Below are positions 1-9,712 of a stretch of 64,000 bases of DNA, piece after piece. The notes under the pieces were generated by a model that saw nothing but the letters and a program-made list of their open reading frames with translations, was not told where the DNA came from and made no database searches. How positions within the stretch are numbered: position 1 is the first letter of the stretch; every line of letters begins with the position of its first letter. The stretch lies in contig JAKMXF010000337.1 in assembly GCA_024704765.1 (NCBI GenBank), forward strand, positions 166,158-230,157. Reading direction: 5' to 3'. Made by a program: the position numbers and the translations under genes. Source of the DNA: Oopsacas minuta (taxonomy: Eukaryota; Porifera; Hexactinellida; Lyssacinosida; Leucopsacidae).

Positions 1-858
1 TCCGTCTGCTATCTGGAATTGTAGGGGATAATCTTGAGCTGGAGGTGGCGGTAGCGTGGACATAAGCCTGCAAAAAGTATGGCAGACGTGATGGGCATAT
101 GGCATATATACACCAAGTGGAGTTTCAGGATTGGGGTACATCTGAATATCCGACCGTAAAATTATACTGTTTCTTTCTTCTACTACCCTATAGTATGCCG
201 GGAAACGAATATCGCTAGATAGCAAGTGATGTCGGAGTTGTGTGTATTTCCTCCTGCCAATTTCTAGGAGATCTACAAGGAACACTGTCTTGGTAACATC
301 GAGCTCTTTCTTCAACAATTTACCGAATTGACCCGAAAACTTGTCATAGACTACAGATTTTGAAACTTTAACTATTTCTCGCTGTTTTGTTTGGTCCGAT
401 AGTAGTTGCAAGGCAAGTGCAGCTATCTTGATTTCTGAAGTATTCTCAACGATTGAGAGTGCTTTGATAGATTCCAAGACATTTGAGAGTCGTAAGCGTT
501 GTTGTTGCATCGTGAGATTGTCAATACTCTTCCTATGGTTTGCAGAGAGTGTGGATATGACTTCTTCATCATCTGAAGACAGCTCAACGGTATCATAAAA
601 ACGGTTCCTCTTCAACTCTGGTTCCATGGATATACCACAATGCCACCAGTCTCCCTCTAAGCAATCTAGCGATTTCTTTGCCTTCCTGATCCTGCTTCTT
701 ACTCGGAGGAGCGTTGCTTCCAATTGTTTCCTTTCTTCGAAGTCCATTTGAAAGTTCTGCTCAAAGAAACTGAGTGTCGTCGAGATACAGTTGTTGTTGT
801 CTTTCAAAATCTTCGCAAATTCAAGATGAGAGTTAGGGAAAGTTGGTTCTTGAGTCAT
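1..858 (-). CDS. RAG1-core-like transposase family protein, N-terminal 286 codons (copy A, cut by window edge)
   Basis: An uninterrupted frame of 286 codons starts at the ATG at 858-856 and runs off the left edge. The start is supported by the relic at 32079-34310, whose protein begins at the equivalent Met-Thr. Visible features: a charged helical N-terminal part (residues ~10-75) ending in LDCLEG, an acidic SSDDEE patch (~98-103), a glutamine-rich helix, then a segment with LVDLLEIGRRKYTQLR (~205-220) and MYPNPETP. The last three codons are A-D-G, the start of the DGLDGSG motif seen in the relics at 33.5 and 55.4 kb, which I align to the RAG1 Asp600-Gly motif. The catalytic domain therefore lies outside the window. 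I see no frameshift or stop, unlike the four other copies. The assignment to the RAG1/Transib superfamily is inferred from the other copies; this N-terminal part alone matches no domain I know. Confidence 0.7.
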   Translation of the reverse strand, partial: MTQEPTFPNSHLEFAKILKDNNNCISTTLSFFEQNFQMDFEERKQLEATLLRVRSRIRKAKKSLDCLEGDWWHCGISMEPELKRNRFYDTVELSSDDEEVISTLSANHRKSIDNLTMQQQRLRLSNVLESIKALSIVENTSEIKIAALALQLLSDQTKQREIVKVSKSVVYDKFSGQFGKLLKKELDVTKTVFLVDLLEIGRRKYTQLRHHLLSSDIRFPAYYRVVEERNSIILRSDIQMYPNPETPLGVYMPYAHHVCHTFCRLMSTLPPPPAQDYPLQFQIADG

Positions 859-1170
859 TGATAAAAGCGTAGAAAACGGTTGATTATCAGCAAATTCAAT
901 TTGTTAATGTCATATTAATCATGTATTTATATATTACATTTATTGGTAATTGGAATGCTGCAATCGAGTAGATAAATTTAGCATATAAATTGCATAGCAA
1001 CAAAAAGGTGACAATGGAATTCGCTGAAATTTTTCATGTTGTGCACTGTTTCGGGCGTATCATTTTAATATGTCTTTCTAGATATTATAATGCCATTTTG
1101 GAATTAATTTCTAAGTGGTGTTTTGTGGTGTTTTTTTTGCGGCCATTTGGAAGTTCTTTTTTTAATAATA
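859..1170 (-). promoter_or_regulatory. 5' flank of copy A, conserved with copy D
   Basis: The 300 bases upstream of the start codon resemble those upstream of the copy at 34310. Shared blocks include TCAGCAAATTC next to the start, TAGCAACAAAAAG (~994) and TGCACTGTTTCGGG (~1042). The last two are about 45-47 bases apart in both copies, followed by a T-rich stretch with TTTGTG-TGTT and GCG. This is either a promoter/5'UTR or the terminal part of a mobile unit; no clear inverted repeat was identified. Confidence 0.45.
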
Positions 1171-2144
1171 TTGTACCTCTAAAGTACCATTAATCAAATC
1201 AACTTTGAGTCCAAATGTAGTAAAGATACACTGACGAAAATGAGAAATCAGATTTAGCATAACTGAATTGTGTTGAGGAAATAAAATAAATTTGATTCGA
1301 AGAATTCTGCGACGCTCTCAAGTAAACTTAAATTGGTGCTAATATTAGCATCACTGAAACCGCAAATAGAACTATTTTTGATTGATTCTTTAAATTCATG
1401 TTGTGAGAGCTATATGTATTTGATCGAATTGAAATTTGAAATTAACATTATTCAAACAAACAAGAACGAGTTTAAACCATTAAAAATGAAATCTATTTTT
1501 TGTCTATTCTTTGCATTCAAACCACTGTGCTATAGTAATTATTAATATAATATTAGTAGCAATATCGCGGTTAGAGATTATATAATCAGTATACGATTGT
1601 GTTTATATATTTCAACAAAAAGTCAAATACAAACTGACATGAAAATTGACTGAACCTTGACATTTTAGATTACTAGCAATTTTAGTTTCAAAAGTTAAAA
1701 ATACATACCTAGTGTATATCTAGGTGCCGACGGGCAAAGAAGTGCCAGTACAGCAACGATAAAGGACGTAGAGCGCCGATCGAAGATTCAAATCAGTATA
1801 GGAGCAATACTATATTACGTACAAAAAGTCTCATCCCAAAAGAGTCCTTGCAAGAAAAGTGCCGAGCCAGAAATTCCTGGATAAACCCCTAATAGGCGAA
1901 AAATTCGACAAAATTCAACAATTCGAACATTGATTCCTTGGCAATTTGTATAACTGCGGTCAGCTACTAGATGGCAAATCATCCGAACTGTAACTAAACC
2001 AATCACATCGAATTTAATTTAACCACAGGATTCATGCTCATTCATTAATGACTAATATGTATTTAAGATGTAAATCACGGAATCATCCAAGTTTAATATG
2101 CTTTGGTCATATAAATTCCATATTTGCATTGTCTAAAACTACAT
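1171..2144. other. AT-rich sequence without recognised gene
   Basis: Six-frame reading shows only short unsupported frames. No repeat boundary or RNA gene was recognised. Confidence 0.5.
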
Positions 2145-2465
2145 ATCATTGTTAATTACAGAAATTCACGTAGTTCAGATGATGAATTATCCAATGTCTA
2201 TTCACGGGGTAAAATGTGTATTGTGAGAGAGACATACAGGTAGGTGATTGACAAAATGCATAGAGTTCCAGGGTATAGAAAATGGATAATTCACCATTCA
2301 ATTGAGGTATATTTCTGTAATACGCCATGAAATATACGTAAGTAGAGATTTATTATCTAACATATAAACTTGGTTAAATAAGGTGATTTACATATAAGAT
2401 ACATACTTTGCCATTATAGAAATTTCTCAAACAGACGATGACATTATGTATTTATAAGATATATG
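2145..2465 (+). repeat. Dispersed repeat, partner of ~40275-40745, with inverted ends
   Basis: Blocks such as ATTATCCAATGTCTATTC, GTGATTTACATA and GATGACATTATGTATT occur in the same order at 40.28-40.75 kb. Within it, GAATTATCCAATGTCTATTC (~2186) is imperfectly inverted against TATAGAAAATGGATAATTC (~2275-2295), so the core looks like an old MITE. Divergence is high, so boundaries are approximate. Confidence 0.45.
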
Positions 2466-2844
2466 TAAAAATATATCAAGCTAATTTTAACCCGCAGGGC
2501 CCATCTCGCCAAATCGTGTTTCAAGACCTTTGAGACTTTAGAGGGTTGATAATCGTTTATGCAGGGCCGTACCTTGTTGGAGTATGGGGGTGTGACATCT
2601 CCCACTTTTCCCAAGTAAAAATTTCGGGGCATGCATAATTTGACAGAAAATTGTATTTGGGTATATGCTACTCAGCCTCCCCAATTTCCATTTGGATAAG
2701 GATGATGTATTCATCTGAGAAATTATCTTCGCTCTCTCACTATGCTCGCATGGTAAATATAAAATAGCACTGGTTTTCTAGCTAGCGAGGGTCCATTCTG
2801 GCAACACCAATATTCACAAGTGGCACATATTAATATGATTTCGG
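2466..2844. other. No recognised gene
   Basis: AT-rich with a GC-richer island at ~2490-2640 (GCAGGGCC twice). The frame there resembles no known protein. Confidence 0.4.
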
Positions 2845-3230
2845 AACTTCGTAAGTGAATCCAAATGTTGCAATAATCGATTTATTTCGAACTATGTAAA
2901 TATTTGGAAGTCAGTTTAGAGAATCTCAAATGATTTTAATACTGTGTTCCATTCTGGTGCCAATAATCTAGCGATGTGCCACTTTTACCACATGTTGCAC
3001 AAATATTAATATGCTAATAAGTCCACGACATAGGCTCTACACAATTCGAAATATACATAATGGGGCAACACAGACCCGTAAGGTGAAATCGAATATTCTA
3101 TCAGAATTGTTCCATCTTATTTGAGTTTTGAGCAATTAGCAATTGAATATGTAATTGGCTCATTATCTATTTAAAAACTATAAAAGATAGCTCTATAAAA
3201 TTTGAAATAGAAGTTGGGAAGTGTCTAAGG
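2845..3230 (+). repeat. Dispersed repeat, partner of 16905-17285
   Basis: The stretch shares the ordered blocks ATATTTGGAAGTCAGTTT, CCATTCTGGTGCCAATAAT and a GCAATTAAATAT-like block with 16.9-17.3 kb in the same orientation. No coding potential was seen; it is an old interspersed repeat of unknown class. Confidence 0.5.
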
Positions 3231-4255
3231 TTGCCGAAAATGCAATAATCCACCAATCGTGAAATTTTCCAGTTTTTCCAAAATTTTGGAAAAATATAGG
3301 GTATATTCACCCCTTAATGAGCAAAATATCTAATTATTTTCATGGATTCAGTCAGGATAATGTTAAATAACACAGTCATATTGTTCTTTCAAGCATATCA
3401 TCGTATGGATATTCAAAAATTCGCTGGATTGCCAGGATATTTAATTGTACATTTAGTTGTGTTGAAATACTTATGCTCGTTTAGTATATACATATATATA
3501 TATTTCATCTGGATTCTTGATACCTTAAGATACATTTTCTCTGTACACTATTGTGTAAATCTTGAAAATTATCAAATATGGACAGATTCACGAATGCATC
3601 ACACCGGTTAGAGAAATCCTATCAAATTACCTTACAAGGCGGGTAACTAGTATCGTGAACTACTTAATATAAGGACTGGAAACTAAAATTATTTTCTGGA
3701 CAAGTGATAAATGGGAAGTGCATTGTAGCTAATTCAAATTCAATAACTCATAATAATAGCAAATTAACTGAAGTTATCATCAAGTTTCATAAATTGATGT
3801 GATGAGTCACACATTACACCTCTAGATGTATTTTCTGGTCGTAGAGACGTCATGTGATCGCCCAATTACCTGAGATATTGGAAAAGTGCTACGGCTATAA
3901 AACGCAGATATGATCTTTGAATTCAAATTTCATTTATGAAATATCGAAAAATACTTTATACAAAACATAAAAAATTGTCATAATAATATTAGCTAGTTCT
4001 TGAGTTATAGCTAAACCATGGATTTCACTTCTATGTCAATATTCACACAAAACTCTATAATGGTTATAGTTATTGTCAAGTCAATATAGCCAATTTAAGT
4101 AGATATCTTACCCATACCCTGATAATATATTTTATGTGATATCTCTTACCATTGTGACGTAATCCTGAATATATCCATTTCATTTTCATGATTGCGTAAT
4201 GATCTTCAGAGATATCAAAATGTACTACGGTATTAGAACTGGAACAACAAAGAAA
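3231..4255. other. AT-rich, non-coding, with a dispersed-repeat fragment
   Basis: No supported gene. The part at ~4075-4240 (CCATACCCTGATAATATA, then GTGACGTAATCCTGAATAT) belongs to a degenerate family that recurs at 4675-4810 and 17330-17480 and, more faintly, in inverted orientation near 43.4 kb. Confidence 0.4.
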
Positions 4256-4315
4256 CTATAGCCTATTCACGGTATTCAACCATGGATTACTATAAGTCTC
4301 AGAAACTTGATAGGC
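4256..4315 (+). repeat. Fragment of the AGCCTATTCACG MITE family
   Basis: CTATAGCCTATTCACGGTAT followed by CCATGGATTA matches one arm of the palindromic MITE at 51795-51969. The other arm is missing. Confidence 0.5.
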
Positions 4316-4816
4316 AATTTAAATATACTTGAAATTGGTACCTTTTCGCCCGAATAAATGTATTATTGATAGTCAATAATATATAATAGCTATATCAACA
4401 AACCATTGTCAGGCCTGAAATGACGTCATCCGATTGGAAATAATGAAACATGTCGTCAAACAGGTATCATTTTTCATGCTGTGTTAATCGAATACTAGTG
4501 CGACTTGGATTCCAAAATTATCAGCGAAGGATTTATAGGTGCTTCCATATAGAATATAGAAATTCTGTAATGATATCTTTCTCACGTTATTGAGATATAT
4601 TAGATACCATGGATCATGGATAGCACATATTTGGTCACCCCTTTATAAATCCGTTTTCGCTAGAGTTATTATCAAATCACTCAACCCAATATGTACTGAA
4701 TACCCAACATCCCATACCCTTCTAATACTTTTGGATAAGATTTCTGTAACCGATGTGACAAAATTATGAATATGTCCATATTTGATCATTATCAAAATTA
4801 CGCAATAATGTTTCAA
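4316..4816. other. AT-rich, second copy of the CCCATACCCT repeat
   Basis: The part at 4675-4810 contains ACCCAACATCCCATACCCTT and continues with similarity to ~4106-4240. Otherwise nothing was recognised. Confidence 0.4.
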
Positions 4817-4864
4817 GATATCGTAGGGATATGTATTCCAAATATCGTAGGGATATGTATTCCA
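4817..4864 (+). repeat. Tandem duplication, 2 x 24 bp
   Basis: The unit AATATCGTAGGGATATGTAT (plus TCCA) is repeated head to tail with one difference at its first base. Confidence 0.85.
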
Positions 4865-5247
4865 AGGATATAGGAAGTTTGGTATGTAATACATAATGGC
4901 TAGAGTGATTTTGCAATAACTCTAGCAACTTTCGAGTTTAAGTTGATATTGCCAAAACATGTGCCATCCATGTACCTAATATAACTCAGTACGTGACAAC
5001 TTTATAATTACAAAAATAAAATATTTTATGTATAACATCCTTGGATCACTTGATATACATCTGGAATCGAAGTCGCACTCGTTATGATTTATCAGAGCTT
5101 TAAAAATGGTGCATTTTTAACAACATATTGCCATTTTAACCAAAGGGATATCGAAATGGTAATAGTTGGATAACATGTCTTCGGTAAATTAACTATCAGT
5201 AACACATATACTCTATCCAAAGACACCTATTGTATATTATTGAGAAT

Positions 5248-6218
5248 TGTTGCGTGAGATTTTAACTCATTAGTATTATTGGCCCAAGGACTGTCTTTCA
5301 CCGAGAGATTTTAACTCATCTATATTAAACGAAAGTGAATTTGCAGGATATTTGACCAGGATAATTTCAATCACTAATTTGTCTACTGGTACTCATCAGA
5401 TTTACCCGAAATTAATATGATTCGGTAGTAGAGTATTGGACGTTGTATAAAATATAATTTTCTTAAATACTTTTTAACTTTTACCTATCAATTTTGTCAT
5501 GACGAGTAGAGTCGCTTCTCTATTAAAAACGACGACCTAAAAGTGAGAATTTCAAAACTGAAATTTTGTATCTATATTTGTGACTCAAGGACGTTTATGT
5601 AAATTAAATTTATCCCAAAATTCCTTAAACTCGAGGGGATACAAGTATTCAAAGTTGAAGTCAGAGTTATATTGGAGGAGGCGAGTATCATTTACAAAAA
5701 GTAGGGTCAGTTCAAATTGATATTTGATATCCCAAATCGAACTGAAACTAGTATATTTTGATAACAATCGATAGCTGAGACATGGATGTATACCATTATG
5801 TCGTTATAATCATGAAATTCTGAAAGATACAGTCACAATGGGGTTCTAAAAATTGCATAATTGTCGTTGTTTATGTATTTCGAAATTTCAATTTTGACTC
5901 AAATTTCAAAAATCATTCATCCTCAGAATCGCCTGAAACTTTACAGGCTCCTTCTTTTATATTATATCATTCAATTTCCTTTAAAAAAAAACAAGGGTCG
6001 CTAGTACTTTTCTAATAAATATTACAAAATAATATTTTGTGAAAATGTTTTCCACTAACCATATCATTATTCACATTGTCTAGTACAATACTAGATTATC
6101 TCATAAGACTAATGAGCATGACTAACATTTACGCATGAAGTAACACTTGTCATAACTCTTCTCTTGGTTCCCTTTCTAATGTTGCTACAACAAACGAATA
6201 ATCAAACCGCAAAATACT
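5248..6218 (+). repeat. Left inverted arm of foldback element
   Basis: Inverted copy of 7107-8077. Near its outer end GAGATTTTAACTCAT occurs twice (about 5255 and 5302), a possible subterminal protein-binding repeat. Confidence 0.9.
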
Positions 6219-7106
6219 GAAATTACGAATTACATTTTCCATTTTTATCCATCACAATGAAATATACATATTGACATTTAATCATATATCTACCTCATCC
6301 TTATTGAATCATACTTCAGTATTTCTGAAATATTCTGTTTAGAGTATGTTGTGACAAAGACATTACTGTAAGAGATGGTAACCTAGTGTAGAATTGGTTT
6401 AAGATAGTAAAACATAATATTTTGAAATACGAAACTAGGCTAAATGCCGCAGGTCAAAATACGTTAATATTGATGACAGAATTACCGTATTCAAATTTGC
6501 TTTTACAACATTAGCAAGTGAAGCATTTAAATAACAAACAAGAAAAAATGTTGTGGAAAATGACGAAGATTTATACTGAGGAATGGTCCCAAATGAAAAG
6601 GAGCAAATTAAGTTATATTAATCCATCAAGGAATAAAATAAAAATCGCTTTTAGTAGTTTTATTACAAATACGCCACAGAGCCATCCTAATTTTATAGGA
6701 TGTTCTAATCTAAGTATTAACAAAGACATGTTACCAAATATTCCTCTTCTGTTCCTAGGCATCAAATAAATTGCCAAAGTGAGATTAAGGTAATTCTACA
6801 TCTTATCTGGAAATACTTTGGCAGGGAAAGATGTAGAAACAATTAAATCAATATTTAACAAGGCATTTATTGAAAGAAGAATTATTTATAACATTGTGGT
6901 GATTGTTATGACTAAACTGGGACGAAAGATTAAAAGAATTAAAACAAGTAATCATTTTATCCAAATATAAATTTAAAGTGGGTGAAGTTATTCGTTTTGA
7001 ATACAGCGCTAACCTCACAGTCGCATTGTCCTGTGAAAATTGTATTATAATACATGCGTAGTATGGAGATATGACTTAAGAATATTAGATATGTCAAAAA
7101 TAAATG
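6219..7106 (+). other. Central unique segment of foldback element
   Basis: This 888-base spacer holds a frame at 6518-6769 (83 codons, basic N-terminus, with SHPNFIGCSN) and, in other frames downstream, coding-like stretches such as ETIKSIFNKAFIERRI. These could be remnants of one captured gene, but I do not recognise the protein. Confidence 0.3.
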
Positions 7107-8077
7107 AGTATTTTTCGGTTTGATTCTTCGTTTGTTGTAGCAACATTAGAATGGGAACCAAGAGAAGAGTTATAACAAGTGTTACTTCATGCGTAAATGT
7201 CAGTCATGCTCATTAGTCTTATGAGATAATCTAGTATTGTACTAGACAATGTGAATAATGATATGGTTAGTGGAAAACATTTTCACAAAATATTATTTTG
7301 TAATATTTATTAGAAAAGTACTAGCGACCCTTGTGTTTTTTTAAAGGAAATTGAATGATATAATATAAAAGAAGGAGCCTGTAAAGTTTCAGGCGATTCT
7401 GAGGATGAATGATTTTTGAAATTTGAGTCAAAATTGAAATTTCGAAATACATAAACAACGACAATTATGCAATTTTTAGAACCCCATTGTGACTGTATCT
7501 TTCAGAATTTCATGATTATAACGACATAATGGTATACATCCATGTCTCAGCTATCGATTGTTATCAAAATATACTAGTTTCAGTTCGATTTGGGATATCA
7601 AATATCAATTTGAACTGACCCTACTTTTTGTAAATGATACTCGCCTCCTCCAATATAACTCTGACTTCAACTTTGAATACTTGTATCCCCTCGAGTTTAA
7701 GGAATTTTGGGATAAATTTAATTTACATAAACGTCCTTGAGTCACAAATATAGATACAAAATTTCAGTTTTGAAATTCTCACTTTTAGGTCGTCGTTTTT
7801 AATAGAGAAGCGACTCTACTCGTCATGACAAAATTGATAGGTAAAAGTTAAAAAGTATTTAAGAAAATTATATTTTATACAACGTCCAATACTCTACTAC
7901 CGAATCATATTAATTTCGGGTAAATCTGATGAGTACCAGTAGACAAATTAGTGATTGAAATTATCCTGGTCAAATATCCTGCAAATTCACTTTCGTTTAA
8001 TATAGATGAGTTAAAATCTCTCGGTGAAAGACAGTCCTTGGGCCAATAATACTAATGAATTAAAATCTCACGCAACA
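7107..8077 (-). repeat. Right inverted arm of foldback element
   Basis: Inverted copy of 5248-6218. The outer end CTCACGCAACA is followed directly by GAAT. Confidence 0.9.
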
Positions 8078-8081
8078 GAAT

Positions 8082-8885
8082 ATTAAAATTACCTACCAAA
8101 TTTACTAGGCTGAATTAATCCATGGTAACCAGTGAAATGTATATAGTTACCATGCAGGGGTGCGGAAGTGGTTAGGGTGCTCAGGCCATGGCCTGACCAT
8201 TTGAATTGTCAGCTCAGGCTTCACCTGGCCAATTAATCAATCCCGTTATGCTATGGCCTGACCAGAAACGTATTTTTTTTAACACCCACATATCTTAACC
8301 TTCCCTTTAACTAATATTTGGCCTGTTTATGATCATATTACTACATTTTTGTTTTTCATTCATTATTAATTTTCTTTCTTTTCTTGTTTACTTTCCTAAT
8401 CTTTACCAATGATTTAGCATTTATGGCTTGAAGCATGAACTGGGATATTCTAGCGCCAGATATACCAAATGTTCCTTATCATGCTTTAATGTTAAATCTG
8501 CTTTCATTACCTGTGGCTATTGCAACTAGAAGGATGTTAGTGAAAATGGAGGCTTTTGCAAACAAGAACGTAGTACAACTCAACAAAACGCCACTCAACT
8601 ATAATTTGAAACACCAGCAACAACCAAAGATGTTGGAGAACTAATTTCAAATACACATGCCATGGAAAAATAGGCAAAATCTTCTAAAGAAAATTCAAAA
8701 TTTAAGGTTTTTAGCATGACTAGGACTAGCCCCCGAAAATCCATTAAGATAGCAGGCCAGTTTTGTAAGATTGGAATAAAGGACTGGCAATGTAGCATAT
8801 ATAAAAGTTCTTTAAGAAATCATACTTTTAGGAATGAATAGTTTTTGTTTGCCTCTAGGTGTTGCCTTCCAATTTAATGACTATT
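8082..8885. other. No supported gene
   Basis: A GC-richer stretch at 8150-8270 (CAGGGGTGCGGAAGTGG, then GGCCATGGCCTGACC) resembles a hAT-type element end, but no matching second end was found. The 69-codon frame at 8435-8644 matches nothing I know. Confidence 0.35.
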
Positions 8886-8887
8886 TA

Positions 8888-9136
8888 CACTCCCTGGCCA
8901 AAAGTATCGGAACACCATACCATTAATGACACATGCGACATATGGCACATTACGAGAATCTACCTACTGAATAGTCTGAAAATATATCAGAAAGGCGATT
9001 ATAATGACAAAAGTAATGATCGAACTAAGTTCACAGATGTTTTATATTATCTTCAGCCTACGCAACTAAAGTAAATACATATTTATGCAATGTGCCAATT
9101 GTGGCAGAGTGTTCCAATACTTTTGGCCAGGGAGTG
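8888..9136. mobile_element. Tc1-type MITE, 249 bp
   Basis: CACTCCCTGGCCAAAAGTAT at 8888 is inverted as ATACTTTTGGCCAGGGAGTG ending at 9136; the match extends to about 28 bp per end. TA dinucleotides flank both ends (8886-8887, 9137-9138). The interior has a second weak inverted pair (GGCACATT / AATGTGCC) and no credible gene. The end sequence is typical of Tc1-family elements, so this is a non-autonomous relative. Confidence 0.9.
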
Positions 9137-9138
9137 TA

Positions 9139-9712
9139 TATACAGAGTCAAATTTACTATAACTTTATTGGACATTTTCTATTCATCACTAGCAAAATAT
9201 ATGTTCTGGATATAATCCATGGCCCAAATTCCCAAACTTCTTTATTAACCACATGTATCGGATTTTGATTCTATATTTTTTGTCAGAGAAAATGCATATT
9301 CACTAAACATGGTTGGATTTTATTATTTATGATGCTTCACGCTAAATGTACCTATGTTCCACAATTTAACTCCCACGTCGATTTTCACAGTACACACTTG
9401 TCATTTTTTTCGAATTGATATGTTTTTCGTTCATAAACTCTACTAGATGCTGAAACTCATTTCCTCCCTTTGAAATCGGTGACTTAGAGGAGGGTCATTG
9501 AGCATGGTTACTGTATATGTTATGACATTCATTTCAATTTCGAAAACATTTATGACAAACTTAGCGATTCAAAATTATGTACAATCCACTCCGCTTAATG
9601 AAGTATCTTATACACTATTAATAACTTGGTTGACAGTTTCCTTTGTTGTTTTGAAACGATTTTCTACCAGTATTGGGTCACTATTACACAATATCCGGAC
9701 TAATACAACACC
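9139..9712. other. No supported gene
   Basis: AT-rich. The frame at 9498-9716 is antisense to the tail of the relic that follows. Confidence 0.4.

Larger units (their letters stand above)
5248..8077. mobile_element. Foldback element with 971-bp inverted arms, TGT...ACA ends and 4-bp GAAT duplications
   Basis: The arms 5248-6218 and 7107-8077 are both 971 bases long and almost identical in inverted orientation; I noticed only scattered substitutions, so it is young. The outer ends read TGTTGCGTGAG...CTCACGCAACA, and GAAT is present immediately outside both ends (5244-5247 and 8078-8081), which looks like a 4-bp target-site duplication. Ginger DNA transposons are described with TGT...ACA ends and 4-bp duplications, so a non-autonomous Ginger-type element is one possibility. 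No integrase-like transposase is encoded. The 60-codon frame in each arm is the same sequence read twice and has no other support. Confidence 0.85.

Noticed and set aside
990-1545. Frames of 67 and 70 codons
   Set aside because: AT-rich low-complexity translations. The first lies in the conserved 5' flank of copy A on the other strand, with no protein similarity to the copy D flank.
5585-7740. Identical 60-codon frames at 5585-5767 (minus) and 7558-7740 (plus)
   Set aside because: They are the same sequence in the two inverted arms. Their agreement comes from the duplication and is not evidence for a protein.
8150-8644. hAT element suggested by CAGGGGTGCGGAA and a 69-codon frame
   Set aside because: No second end and no recognisable hAT motif were found.
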